Of a stretch of DNA of 64,000 nt, positions 8,299-16,816 are shown one piece after another; the stretch's first letter is position 1; each line of letters opens with the position of its first letter. The notes below the pieces were generated by a model that ran no database searches, was not told the DNA's origin, and saw nothing but the letters and a program-made list of their open reading frames with translations. A program made the translations under genes and the position numbers. The DNA is from Pseudomonadota bacterium (lineage in GTDB: Bacteria; Pseudomonadota; Gammaproteobacteria; Xanthomonadales; Xanthomonadaceae). The DNA is taken from assembly GCA_023388355.1 (NCBI GenBank), contig JAEWGI010000037.1, positions 1-64,000 of the forward strand, given 5' to 3'.

Positions 8299-9458
8299 GC
8301 CCGATCCCCTTGCGCACGGCGGCGCTGCTCGCGCTGGCATCGGCCGCAACGCCGCTGCTGGCGCAGGACGGCGTCGAGTCGACGCTCGCCAGTTGCGCAG
8401 CGATCGAGGCCGCCGCGCCGCGCCTGGCCTGCTACGACGACCTCGCCCGCCGCAGTTCGCCCGGACCCCGCGAGGCCGACCTGGCCGCCGCCAGGGCGCG
8501 CCGGGCGATCCAGGACGGCGCGCCGGATGGCCTGGCGGGCGATCCCGAGGCCGGCCGCGGGCGTACCGACGAACTGTTCGTGCACGACGAATCGATCGGC
8601 CGCGCGCTGGCCAACGCCGGCCGCGGCTCGCTGCTCGACAGCCGCTGGGAGCTGGCGCGCGACTCCAAGCTCGGGATCTTCAATTTCCGGGTCCACAAGC
8701 CGGTCTACCTGATGCCGGCGTTCTGGACCTCGAGCGTCAACGACATGCCCTCCTCGGGCAATCCGGAAAACACCGTGCACGAGCCGATGGGCCTGGACGC
8801 GCTCGAGACCAAGTTCCAGGTCAGCTTCAAGACCAAGGCGGTGGAGAACCTGTTCGGCGACAACGGCGACGTCTGGATGGGCTATACCCAGTCCTCGCGC
8901 TGGCAGGTCTACAACGCCGACCAGTCGCGTCCGTTCCGCGAGACCAACTACGAGCCCGAGGTGTTGCTGGTGTTCCGCAACGCCTACAGCCTCGGGGGCT
9001 GGAACGGGCGCATGGCCGCCGTCGGCATCAACCACCAGTCCAACGGGCGCAGCGATCCGCTTTCGCGCAGCTGGAACCGGATCATGTTCAACATCGGCCT
9101 GGACCGCGACCGCTGGGCGCTGATGCTGCGCCCGTGGATCCGGGTGCCCGACGGCAGCGACGACGACAACCCCGGCATCGAGGACTACATCGGCCGCGGC
9201 GATGCCACCCTCACCCACGTGCGCGGGCGCAACGAGTATTCGCTGATGCTGCGCCACTCGCTGCGCGGTGGCGACCGCTCGCACGGCGCGGTGCAGTTCG
9301 ACTGGGGGTTCCCGATCCACCAGTCGCTGCCCATGCGTGGCCGGCTGCAGCTGTTCCACGGCTACGGCGAGAGCATGATCGACTACAACCACAAGGCCAC
9401 CTACATCGGCCTGGGCGTCTCGCTGCAGGAGTGGTTCGACCCGCGCTGGGGCGGATGA
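8295..9458 (+). CDS. pldA: Outer-membrane phospholipase A
   Basis: 387 residues. OMPLA is a calcium-dependent, dimeric beta-barrel that hydrolyses acyl ester bonds of phospholipids misplaced in the outer leaflet. Signal peptide to about residue 24 (LLAQ). The active-site segment GINHQSNGRSDPLSRSWNR has the catalytic His247 and Ser249, and NYEPEVLL is the conserved strand before it. The N-terminal 110 residues after the signal (SCAAIEAAAPRLACYDDLA and following) form an extra periplasmic segment of a type seen in xanthomonad PldA. Start overlaps the mscS stop by four bases, so the two are translationally coupled. Confidence 0.92.
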   Translation: MSPIPLRTAALLALASAATPLLAQDGVESTLASCAAIEAAAPRLACYDDLARRSSPGPREADLAAARARRAIQDGAPDGLAGDPEAGRGRTDELFVHDESIGRALANAGRGSLLDSRWELARDSKLGIFNFRVHKPVYLMPAFWTSSVNDMPSSGNPENTVHEPMGLDALETKFQVSFKTKAVENLFGDNGDVWMGYTQSSRWQVYNADQSRPFRETNYEPEVLLVFRNAYSLGGWNGRMAAVGINHQSNGRSDPLSRSWNRIMFNIGLDRDRWALMLRPWIRVPDGSDDDNPGIEDYIGRGDATLTHVRGRNEYSLMLRHSLRGGDRSHGAVQFDWGFPIHQSLPMRGRLQLFHGYGESMIDYNHKATYIGLGVSLQEWFDPRWGG

Positions 9459-9600
9459 GCGCGGTGCCGCGTTCGCCGGGCCGCATTGCCGGATCCGCTC
9501 CTGCAACAGCCATGGCGCCGGTTTTCACACGATGCACGCAGGTTGCCGCGCACAGTGCGCCGCGTCTCCATGCCACCGCGGCCGTCGAGCGAGCGAAATG

Positions 9601-10863
9601 ATCTGGACCATCGTCGTGACGATCGCGCTGACAGTCCTGGCCATGATGCTGGCGATGAACTTCGTCACGCCGGAGAAGAAGATCGACCGCAAGGTCGTGC
9701 ACCGGCACGCGATCGCCGACCCCCAGTTCCGGCGCGAGATGTCGGTGCTGCTCGGGCCTTCGATCCTGGCGGGAAACCGGGTGCAGGCGTTCCAGAACGG
9801 CGACGGGATCTTCCCGGCGATGCTGGCGGCGATCGCCGGGGCGCAGCGCACGGTCAACCTCGAAACCTACATCTACTGGTCGGGCGAGATCGGCCGGACT
9901 TTCGCCGATGCGCTGTCCGGTCGCGCCCGCGCCGGCGTGGCCGTGCACCTGACCATCGACTGGGCCGGCAGCCTGCAGATGGACGAGGCGCTGCTGGATG
10001 CGATGCAGGATGCCGGGGTGCGCGTGGAGCGCTACCGTCCGCTGCGCTGGTACAACCTCGGGCGCATGAACAACCGCACCCACCGCAAGCTGCTGGTGGT
10101 CGACGGCCGGATCGGGTTCACCGGCGGGGTCGGGATCGCCGACCAGTGGACCGGCCACGCCCAGGATCCCGAGCACTGGCGCGAAAGCCATTTCCGCATC
10201 GAGGGGCCGGTGGTGGCCCAGATGCAGTCGGCGTTCAACGACAACTGGATCAAGACCACCGGCGAACTGCTCAACGGCCCGGAATATTTTCCGGAGCTGG
10301 AGCGAGCCGGCGACGTGGACGCGCACCTGTTCATCGCCTCTCCCGCGGGCGGCAGCGAGAGCATGCACCTGATGTACCTGTCCGCGGTCGCGGCCGCGAC
10401 CCGCAGCATCGACCTGTGTGCAGCCTACTTCGTGCCCGACCGCCTGATCGCCGACGCCCTGCTGGCCGCCTGCCGGCGCGGGGTGCGCGTGCGGGTGCTG
10501 CTGCCGGGCGCGCACATCGATTCGGAAACGGTGCGGCTCACCTCGCGCGCCTCGTGGGGACCGCTGCTCGAGGGCGGGGTCGAGATCCACGAATACAGGC
10601 CGACCATGATCCACGTGAAGCTGCTGGTGGTGGACGGCGAGATGGTCTCGGTCGGCTCGACCAACTTCGACATCCGCTCGTTCCGGCTCAACGACGAGGC
10701 CAGCCTCAACGTCTACGACCGCGACTTCGCCGCGGCCATGACCGCGGTGTTCGAGGAAGACATGCGCCAGGCCAGTCCGTACACGCTGGCGATGTGGGCC
10801 AACCGCCGGCTGTCGGAGCGCTTTGCAGAAGCCGTGGTGCGCCCGCTGCGCTCGCAGCTGTGA
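9601..10863 (+). CDS. Phospholipase D-family cardiolipin synthase-like protein
   Basis: 420 residues. N-terminal TM helix (MIWTIVVTIALTVLAMMLAM), then two PLD half-domains with HKD motifs: HRKLLVVDGRIGFTGG with His161, and HVKLLVVDGEMVSVGS with His338. Both have the H-x-K-x4-D pattern and the trailing Gly-Ser/Gly needed for the phosphatidyl-enzyme intermediate. The layout resembles ClsB/ClsA, which condense phospholipids to cardiolipin at the inner membrane. Start chosen at MIWTIVV, directly before the helix; the 23 upstream in-frame codons are Cys/Arg rich and unlike the family. It lies 142 bp after pldA, making a phospholipid-handling neighbourhood. Confidence 0.85.
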   Translation: MWTIVVTIALTVLAMMLAMNFVTPEKKIDRKVVHRHAIADPQFRREMSVLLGPSILAGNRVQAFQNGDGIFPAMLAAIAGAQRTVNLETYIYWSGEIGRTFADALSGRARAGVAVHLTIDWAGSLQMDEALLDAMQDAGVRVERYRPLRWYNLGRMNNRTHRKLLVVDGRIGFTGGVGIADQWTGHAQDPEHWRESHFRIEGPVVAQMQSAFNDNWIKTTGELLNGPEYFPELERAGDVDAHLFIASPAGGSESMHLMYLSAVAAATRSIDLCAAYFVPDRLIADALLAACRRGVRVRVLLPGAHIDSETVRLTSRASWGPLLEGGVEIHEYRPTMIHVKLLVVDGEMVSVGSTNFDIRSFRLNDEASLNVYDRDFAAAMTAVFEEDMRQASPYTLAMWANRRLSERFAEAVVRPLRSQL

Positions 10864-10874
10864 GCGCGGCGCGC

Positions 10875-11510
10875 TCAGGTCCAGTCGGCCAGACCTTCGC
10901 GCCGGTAGACCTCGGCGAACGAGGGCAGCGCCTTCATCGACGCCGCGTGCGCGGCCAGCGCCGGCCAGCGGTCGGCGGGCCGCGGCAGGTTGCGCGACCA
11001 GCGCATCAGCATGGTGAGCACGAAGTCGGCCGCGCTGCGACGCCCGCCGGCCAGCCAGGGCCCGTTCGCCGCCAGGTGCGCGTCCACCTGCTCCCAGGCG
11101 GACGTGATCTCCTCCAGTGCGCGCGCCTGCACCGCGGCCACCTGGCCCTCGCCCGCCGGCTCGTGCGGGTAGAACCAGCGCCGGTAGGCGGGCATCAGCG
11201 TACAGGCGCAGAACAGCATCCACCGGTAGTACGCGGCGCGTTCGGGCGTGCCCGCGGCGGGCGCCAGCCCCGCCTGCGGATGCGCGTCGACAAGGTGCAT
11301 GGCGATGGCGGTCGATTCGGTCAGCACCTGGTCGTCGATCACCAGCGTCGGCACCCTGCCCTGCGGGTTGAGGGCGAGGTATTCGGGCGTCTTTTGCTGG
11401 CGCCTGTCGAAATCGAGCATGCGCAGCTCGTGGTCGACGTCGAGTTCGATCAGCAGCCAGTGGACGACGAAGGAAGCGCTGCTGGGCGAGCCGTAGAGGA
11501 TGGTCGGCAT
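10875..11510 (-). CDS. Glutathione S-transferase family protein
   Basis: 211 residues. The N-terminal thioredoxin fold starts LYGSPSSASFVVHWLLIELDVDHE, with Ser residues where the catalytic Ser/Cys lies, then NPQGRVPTLVIDDQVLTESTAIAMHL, the classic cis-Pro and ESxAI glutathione-binding motif. The all-helical C-terminal domain includes WLAGGRRSAADFVLTML, the conserved GST N-capping box region. Likely a cytosolic detoxification or isomerase enzyme; substrate unknown. Convergent with the cardiolipin-synthase-like gene (11 bp apart). Confidence 0.88.
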   Translation of the reverse strand: MPTILYGSPSSASFVVHWLLIELDVDHELRMLDFDRRQQKTPEYLALNPQGRVPTLVIDDQVLTESTAIAMHLVDAHPQAGLAPAAGTPERAAYYRWMLFCACTLMPAYRRWFYPHEPAGEGQVAAVQARALEEITSAWEQVDAHLAANGPWLAGGRRSAADFVLTMLMRWSRNLPRPADRWPALAAHAASMKALPSFAEVYRREGLADWT

Positions 11511-11617
11511 GGCGGGTTCGGGGCGGGGACGGGTGGATTATCGCCGACGTGGGATCGGGGTGCTGCCGGCCCGATGCCGGCCATCCACCCGGCGCGCGAC
11601 TCAGGGGAACGCGGGGT

Positions 11618-11704
11618 GTTGGGGTTCACTGCGTTCACCCCAACCTACCGGAGCGACGCCTACGGATCGGCGCATAGGTTGGGGTGAGCGCAGCGAACCC
11701 CAAC
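11618..11704. repeat. Inverted repeat between fumarase and GST genes
   Basis: Left arm 11618-11648 (GTTGGGGTTCACTGCGTTCA...) and right arm 11674-11704 (GTTGGGGTGAGCGCAGCGAA...) are inverted copies of about 30 bp with a few mismatches, separated by 25 bp. Inside each arm GGGGTGA/TCACCCC pairing is also possible. Motifs of the 'GGGGTGAGCGCAGCGAACCCC' kind occur widely between genes in proteobacteria. Here it lies downstream of the minus-strand fumarase gene and could stop its transcription. Confidence 0.8.
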
Positions 11705-11747
11705 GTACGCTGCGCAACGCCCCCGGCTGGACGGGGAAGATCGCACC

Positions 11748-13301
11748 TCAGGCGATCTCGACCACCGGAATCCTGCCGATGCGCGAACGCCACTCGCGCG
11801 GGCCGGTTTCGTGCACCGAGGTGCCGTTCGAATCCACCGCCACGGTCACCGGCATGTCGCGGACCTCGAATTCGTAGATCGCCTCCATGCCCAGGTCCTC
11901 GAAGCCGACGACCTTCGCCGCGCGGATCGCCTTGGACACCAGATAGGCCGAGCCGCCGACCGCCATCAGGTACACCGAGCGGTGTTTCCTGATCGCCTCC
12001 AGCGCCGCCGGGCCGCGCTCGGCCTTGCCGATCATGCCCAGCAGGCCGGTCTGTTCGAGCACCTGGTCGGTGAACTTGTCCATGCGCGTGGCCGTGGTCG
12101 GGCCGGCCGGGCCCACCACTTCGCCCGCGACCGGATCGACCGGGCCGACGTAGTAGATGAATCGCCCGGCGAGGTCGACCGGCAGCGCTTCGCCCCGGTT
12201 GAGCATGTCGACCATGCGCTTGTGCGCGGCGTCGCGGCCGGTGAGCATCCTGCCGCTGAGCAGCAGCACCTCGCCCGGCTGCCAGCTGGCCACGTCCTCG
12301 CGGGTCACCGCATCCAGGTCCACCCGGCGCGCGTTCTGCGGGCTGTAGGTCAGCTTCGGCCAGTCTTCCAGCGACGGAGGATCCAGCGCCACCGGGCCGC
12401 TGCCGTCGAGGGTGAAGTGGGCGTGGCGGGTGGCGGCGCAGTTGGGGATCATCGCCACCGGCAGGTTGGCCGCGTGGGTCGGATAGTCCCGGACCTTGAT
12501 GTCGAGCACCGTGGTCAACCCGCCCAGGCCCTGGGCGCCGATGCCCAGCGCGTTGACCTTGTCGTAGATCTCCAGGCGCAGTTCCTCGGCGCGGCTGGAC
12601 GGCCCGCGCGCGATCAGGTCCTGGATGTCGATCGGCTCCATCAGCGCCTCCTTGGCCAGCAGCATCGCCTTCTCGGCGGTGCCACCGATGCCGATGCCGA
12701 GCATGCCCGGCGGACACCAGCCGGCGCCCATGGTCGGCACGGTCCTGAGCACCCAGTCGACCACCGAATCGGACGGGTTGAGCATGGCGAACTTCGACTT
12801 CGCCTCCGAGCCGCCGCCCTTGGCCGCCACGGTCACCTCGACGTTATCGCCGGCGACGATCTTCATGTTGACCACGGCCGGGGTGTTGTCCTTCGTGTTC
12901 TGGCGCCTGCCCGCCGGATCGGCCAGCACCGAGGCGCGCAGCTTGTTGTCCGGATGGTTGTAGGCGCGGCGCACGCCCTCGTTGACCGCGTCCTCCAGCG
13001 AGCCGGTGAAGCCTTCCCAGCGCACGTCCATGCCGACTTCCAGGAAGACGGTGACGATGCCGGTGTCCTGGCAGATCGGGCGGTGCCCTTCGGCGCACAT
13101 GCGCGAATTGATCAGGATCTGCGCCATCGCGTCCCTGGCCGCCGGCGATTCCTCGCGCTCGTAGGCGGCGGACAGGCTGCGGATGTAGTCGACCGGATGG
13201 TAGTAGCTGATGTACTGGAGGGCGTCGGCGATCGACTGGATCAGGTCGTCCTGCTTGATGACTGTCACGGGCGGCTCGGCGGCTTGCGGGAAAACGGCCA
13301 T
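11748..13301 (-). CDS. Fumarate hydratase, class I (iron-sulfur)
   Basis: 517 residues, typical of single-chain class I fumarases, which hydrate fumarate to malate in the TCA cycle with a [4Fe-4S] cluster. Conserved segments include RPICQDTG and MIPNCAATRH, each with a probable cluster Cys, the N-terminal NHPDNKLRASVL, the central KGGGSEAKSKFAMLNPS, MGAGWCPPGMLGIGIGG (a further Cys), and the C-terminal SGRMLTGRDAAHKRM plus YYVGPVDP and GPTTATRMD. Start is the ATG at 13301; a GTG at 13268 giving VTVIKQDDLIQS is an equally plausible start because homologues begin close to IKQDDL. Neither has a strong ribosome site. Confidence 0.92.
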   Translation of the reverse strand: MAVFPQAAEPPVTVIKQDDLIQSIADALQYISYYHPVDYIRSLSAAYEREESPAARDAMAQILINSRMCAEGHRPICQDTGIVTVFLEVGMDVRWEGFTGSLEDAVNEGVRRAYNHPDNKLRASVLADPAGRRQNTKDNTPAVVNMKIVAGDNVEVTVAAKGGGSEAKSKFAMLNPSDSVVDWVLRTVPTMGAGWCPPGMLGIGIGGTAEKAMLLAKEALMEPIDIQDLIARGPSSRAEELRLEIYDKVNALGIGAQGLGGLTTVLDIKVRDYPTHAANLPVAMIPNCAATRHAHFTLDGSGPVALDPPSLEDWPKLTYSPQNARRVDLDAVTREDVASWQPGEVLLLSGRMLTGRDAAHKRMVDMLNRGEALPVDLAGRFIYYVGPVDPVAGEVVGPAGPTTATRMDKFTDQVLEQTGLLGMIGKAERGPAALEAIRKHRSVYLMAVGGSAYLVSKAIRAAKVVGFEDLGMEAIYEFEVRDMPVTVAVDSNGTSVHETGPREWRSRIGRIPVVEIA

Positions 13302-13424
13302 TTTAGCTGCGCGGAGCGCGATCGGCCCCGTCCCGCGAGCTACGGACGCGGATCGATGCTTTCCACCGGTGGTCGGAGAACCCCCGCCTTAAACCCTGCC
13401 CCACCCCTGCGCATCGGACTGGAT

Positions 13425-14006
13425 ATGCTGATGGCAACGATGAGCGCATCCCTGGACGAGACCTCCGCGGCCGAGATGGACCACGCCCTGGTGCGGGCCT
13501 CGGCCGGCGGCGACACGGCCGCATTCGAGGCCCTGTACCGGCGCCATGCGGGCCGGGTACACGGCGTGATCCTGCGCCTGGTCGGCCACCAGCACAGCCG
13601 CGCCGAGGACCTGACCCAGGAAGCCTTCGTGCGCGCCTGGCAGGCGCTGCCGGGGTTCCGCTTCGAGAGCGCCTTCACCACCTGGCTGCACCGGCTGGCG
13701 GCGAACACCGCGTTGATGGAACTGCGCAGCCGCCGCGGCGCACCGGCCATCGACGGCGGCGACGACGCACTCGACGACATCGGCACCGGCGACACCGCCG
13801 GCCACCGCACCGCCCTGTCGATGGACCTGCAGCAGGCCGTCGACAGCCTGCCGCCGCGGGCGCGTGCGGTGCTGGTGCTGTACGACATCGAGGGCTGGAC
13901 CCACGACGAGATCGCCACCGCCCTGGACATGGCGGTCGGCAGCTCGAAGGCACAGCTGCACCGCGCGCGCAGACTGCTGCGCGCGAAGCTCGGAGACCGG
14001 ACATGA
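13425..14006 (+). CDS. ECF-type RNA polymerase sigma factor
   Basis: 193 residues. Region 2 is evident in FEALYRRHAGRVHGVILRLVG and EDLTQEAFVRAWQALPGFRFESAFTTWLHRLAANTALMELR; region 4 is SLPPRARAVLVLYDIEGWTHDEIATALDMAVGSSKAQLHRARRLL, a helix-turn-helix. This is the RpoE-like extracytoplasmic-function class. Three in-frame ATGs (13425, 13431, 13440) are possible; none has a strong site, so the N-terminus is uncertain by five residues. The stop overlaps the start of the putative anti-sigma gene (ATGA), the standard arrangement for a sigma factor held by its own antagonist. Confidence 0.9.
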   Translation: MLMATMSASLDETSAAEMDHALVRASAGGDTAAFEALYRRHAGRVHGVILRLVGHQHSRAEDLTQEAFVRAWQALPGFRFESAFTTWLHRLAANTALMELRSRRGAPAIDGGDDALDDIGTGDTAGHRTALSMDLQQAVDSLPPRARAVLVLYDIEGWTHDEIATALDMAVGSSKAQLHRARRLLRAKLGDRT

Positions 14007-14548
14007 GCGATACCCACGACCACGACCTGCCCGCCGCGCTGCGCATGCAGCTGCGCGCCCTGCGCACGCCGCAGCCGCCGCAGCGCGAACTCTGGCCGGA
14101 CATCGCCGCGCGCCTGGCCGCGCAGCCTCCTCGCAGCGCCGCACCGCCGCCGCACCGACGCCTGCTGCCGGCGCTGGCCGTGGCCGCGACCCTGGCCGTG
14201 GCGGTGGGCCTGGGCTGGCAGCTGCGTCCGGCCAGCCCCGCCATCGATGCCGGAACCGATGCGCCGCCCCCCGCCGACGCCCCGCTGCTCGCCATCGCCG
14301 ACGCGATGGGCCGCGAATACCGCGGCGCGCTGCGCGAAATGCCCGCGCCCGCACCGTCCAGCCCGGTCTATGCCAGCCTGCTCGAACTCGACGCCAGCGC
14401 CGCCGCGGTCGAGGATGCGCTGGCGCAGAACCCCGACTCGCTGTTCCTGCTGCAGCGCCTGCAGCACGTCCACGCCCGCCGCCTGGCGCTGACCCGGCAA
14501 CTGGCCGGCGTCCCGGCCACCGCACGCTCCCTGGAGGATCTCTCGTGA
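14003..14548 (+). CDS. Putative anti-sigma factor, single-pass membrane protein
   Basis: 181 residues. A cytoplasmic N-terminus of about 50 residues (LPAALRMQLRALRTPQPPQRELWPDIAARL) precedes one TM helix (LLPALAVAATLAVAVGLGWQL, about 54-75) and a periplasmic helical tail (DAPLLAIADAMGREYRGALREM onward). No zinc-binding HxxxCxxC of the ZAS class is seen, so assignment as the anti-sigma rests on position, topology and coupling: its ATG lies inside the sigma stop codon and its own stop overlaps the next gene's GTG. It would sequester the ECF factor at the membrane. Confidence 0.65.
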   Translation: MSDTHDHDLPAALRMQLRALRTPQPPQRELWPDIAARLAAQPPRSAAPPPHRRLLPALAVAATLAVAVGLGWQLRPASPAIDAGTDAPPPADAPLLAIADAMGREYRGALREMPAPAPSSPVYASLLELDASAAAVEDALAQNPDSLFLLQRLQHVHARRLALTRQLAGVPATARSLEDLS

Positions 14549-15432
14549 AAACCCCGTCCCTGCCCGCCGTGCTGGTGGCCGTGCTCGCCGCGGCGCCGGC
14601 TTTCGCTGCCACTCCCATCGACGAAACCCGCGCCCTCGATCCGCGCGGCAGCATCGAGGTCTCCAACGTCAAGGGCCGGATCGAAGTGCGCGCCTGGGAC
14701 CGGCCCGAAGTCCGCATCACCGGCAGCCTGGGCGACGGCGTCGAGCGCCTGCAGATCGAGGGCGACCGACGCAGCCTGGAGGTCAAGGTGCGCTATCCGC
14801 ACAACAGCAGCGGCAGCGGACCCACCACCCTGGTCCTCGACGTGCCGCAGCTGGCGGAACTGGAAATCGACGGCGTGGCGGTGGACATCGACGTGCAGGG
14901 CGTGGCCGGCCGCTCGCTCGAGATCGACAGCGTGAGCGGCGACATCGTGGCCGTGGGCGCGCCGCGCGAAGCGAGTATCGAGAGCGTCAGCGGCAGCCTG
15001 CAGCTGAACCTCAACAGCCACAAGCTCGAACTCGAAAGCGTCAGCGGCAACATCGCGCTGCGCGGGCGCATCGGCGGCGAAATCGCGGCCGAAACCGTGT
15101 CCGGCGACATCCGCATCGACACCCGCGGCGAGCCGGTGCAGCGCCTGGACACCAGCAGCGTCTCGGGCAACGCCAGCTATACCGGCGGCCTGGCCGAGGG
15201 CGGCCGCATCGGCGCGGAATCGGTCAGCGGCAACATCCGCCTGGCGCTGCCGGCGGCGCTGTCGGCGAAGGTGCGCGGCGAAAGCTTCAGCGGCGACCTG
15301 CGCGCGCCGGGCGTGCGGATCGAGCGGCCGCGGTACGGGCCGGGATCGAGCTTCGAACACACCTGGGGCGGCGGCGCGGGCGAGATCCGCATGGAAACCT
15401 TCTCCGGCAACGCGGAGCTGGTGCTGGAGTAG
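14545..15432 (+). CDS. DUF4097-family secreted beta-repeat protein
   Basis: 295 residues, GTG start at 14545 with GGAGG (14533-14537) seven bases upstream, overlapping the previous stop. Signal peptide ends near AAAPAFAA. The rest is a repeated beta unit with the phrase SVSG occurring about six times (IDSVSGDIVAVG, IESVSGSLQLNL, LESVSGNIALRG, AETVSGDIRID, SSVSGNASY, AESVSGNIRLAL, then ESFSGDL and ETFSGNAEL), a beta-helix or prism fold typical of DUF4097. Such proteins are commonly the last gene of ECF sigma/anti-sigma operons. Probably periplasmic or outer-membrane; function unknown. Confidence 0.85.
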   Translation: MKTPSLPAVLVAVLAAAPAFAATPIDETRALDPRGSIEVSNVKGRIEVRAWDRPEVRITGSLGDGVERLQIEGDRRSLEVKVRYPHNSSGSGPTTLVLDVPQLAELEIDGVAVDIDVQGVAGRSLEIDSVSGDIVAVGAPREASIESVSGSLQLNLNSHKLELESVSGNIALRGRIGGEIAAETVSGDIRIDTRGEPVQRLDTSSVSGNASYTGGLAEGGRIGAESVSGNIRLALPAALSAKVRGESFSGDLRAPGVRIERPRYGPGSSFEHTWGGGAGEIRMETFSGNAELVLE

Positions 15433-15495
15433 CGCGCCGACCCTGCAGCTGGAGGCTGGAAGGAGCGGCTTCCGGCCGCATCGTGGCGGCTCCTG

Positions 15496-15704
15496 CCCCC
15501 ACCCCAGCCCTCCCCCGCTGTCGCGGAGGAGGGAGCACGACACCATCGCCGGCACGAGGGGGAGCGCACCATCCGATGCAGGCGCGCTTGTGCGCCTCCC
15601 TCCGCACAGCGGGGGGAGGTCTGGAGGGGGGCGACTCCAGTCGCAACGCGCTGCCCTTGCCCCCACCCCGGCCCTCCCCCGCTGTCGCGGAGGAGGGAGC
15701 ACGA
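15496..15704. repeat. Direct and inverted GC-rich palindromic repeats
   Basis: A 45-bp unit (CCCCACCCC-A/G-GCCCTCCCCC then GCTGTCGCGGAGGAGGGAGC) is present at 15496-15541 and again at 15659-15703. Between them, 15595-15631 carries an opposed version (CCTCCCTCCGCACAGCGGGG). The CCCCACCCC-GGCCCTCCCC portion matches the flank of the repeats at 6.3 kb and 47.2 kb, so this belongs to the same dispersed family. It fills the 277-bp gap between two convergent genes and may terminate both. Confidence 0.7.
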
Positions 15705-15709
15705 CGTCC

Positions 15710-16723
15710 TCAGCCGCTCCCGGGAGGGGGCGCGGCGGTCGAGCCGCGCAGCATCAGGCGGAAGTCCAGGGTCTGCTGGTGGGGCACTGCCACCGCGCCG
15801 ATGATGGCGAGCAGGAGCTTGACCGCGCCGACGCCGATCTCGCGCATGGGCTGGCTGATGGTGGTCAGCGGCGGACTCAGGTAGCGCGACGAGGCCAGGT
15901 CGTCGAAGCCGACCACCGAGAAATCCTCCGGCACGCGGATGCCCAGGTCCCTGCACGCGGCCAGCACGCCCAGCGCCATCTGGTCGCTGAAACAGAACGC
16001 GGCGGTGGGCGCGGATGCCTGGCCCAGCAGCCTGGCTGCGGCCGCATGGCCGGATTCGACCGAAAAGTCCCCCGGCGCGACCGTCAGCTGGCGCAGGCGG
16101 CCGCGTGCCCTGGCCGCGGCCCTGGCCCCCTGCAGGCGCTGCTGGTGCAGCGGGTTGTCGAGCGGGCCGCCGACCACGGCGATGCGCTCGTGGCCGAGCG
16201 CATACAGATGCTCCATCGCCGTGCGCGCGGCCGCGGCGTTGTCGATGTGGACGCTGGGAATGCCCAGCGCCGGGTCGAATTCGCACCCGTTGACGACCGG
16301 CGCGGTGGCGCCGAGCTGGCGGACGATCTCGCGCGCGGTCGGCGGAAGCCGGTGCCCGAGGACGATCATGCCGTCGGCCTCGTTGCGCGGGAGCATCTGC
16401 GCGTAGCGCTCTTCGCGTTCGGGCTGGTGCTGGGTATCGCCGAGCAGGACCGCGTAGCCGGCCGCCTGCGCCGCTTCCTCCGCGCCCTTGAGGATCTGGG
16501 CGAAGAACGGATTGCCGATGTCCGGCACCGTGATCAGGATCTTGCCGCTGCGCTGGGTCTTGAGCGTCCTGGCCGCCGCGTTGGGGATATAGCCCAGCGC
16601 GATGGCCGCCAGCTCGATGCGCTTGCGCGTGGCCGGCAGCACCTTCTCCGGCCGTGACAGCGCGCGCGACACCGTGCCTGCCGAGACGCCGACGTATCTG
16701 GCGATGTCGTGGATGGTTGCCAT
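15710..16723 (-). CDS. LacI-family transcriptional repressor of the sugar island
   Basis: 337 residues. Residues 1-50 are the LacI DNA-binding domain: MATIHDIARYVGVSAGTVSRALSRPEKV with recognition helix TVSRAL, then the hinge helix NAAARTLKTQRSG. The remainder is a periplasmic-binding-protein-like effector domain (VPDIGNPFFAQILKGAEEAA, HERIAVVGGP, FCFSDQMALGVLAA, VVGFDDLASSRYLSPPLTTI). The start is ATG 16723; an upstream Met at 16756 would add eleven residues before MATI and is rejected. It is divergent from the first catabolic gene, and a perfect LacI-type palindrome lies between them, so it is the expected local repressor with a sugar or keto-sugar as inducer. Confidence 0.9.
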   Translation of the reverse strand: MATIHDIARYVGVSAGTVSRALSRPEKVLPATRKRIELAAIALGYIPNAAARTLKTQRSGKILITVPDIGNPFFAQILKGAEEAAQAAGYAVLLGDTQHQPEREERYAQMLPRNEADGMIVLGHRLPPTAREIVRQLGATAPVVNGCEFDPALGIPSVHIDNAAAARTAMEHLYALGHERIAVVGGPLDNPLHQQRLQGARAAARARGRLRQLTVAPGDFSVESGHAAAARLLGQASAPTAAFCFSDQMALGVLAACRDLGIRVPEDFSVVGFDDLASSRYLSPPLTTISQPMREIGVGAVKLLLAIIGAVAVPHQQTLDFRLMLRGSTAAPPPGSG

Positions 16724-16782
16724 GGGCGGCCCGGGAGCTTCCGATGCGGTGCACAACGCGTGCCCGGATCACTGCATGCTAG

Positions 16783-16801
16783 GATAATGCAATCGATTGC
16801 A
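16783..16801 (+). promoter_or_regulatory. -10 element and LacI-type operator, copy 1
   Basis: TGCAATCGATTGCA (16788-16801) is a perfect 14-bp palindrome with the central CG typical of LacI/GalR operators. GATAAT (16783-16788), one mismatch from TATAAT, overlaps it by one base, so the start site would fall inside the operator and bound repressor would block initiation. The first gene begins 15 bp later. No good -35 hexamer is evident. An identical operator occurs at 28603-28616. Confidence 0.8.
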
Positions 16802-16816
16802 TCAAGACGGATCGGC

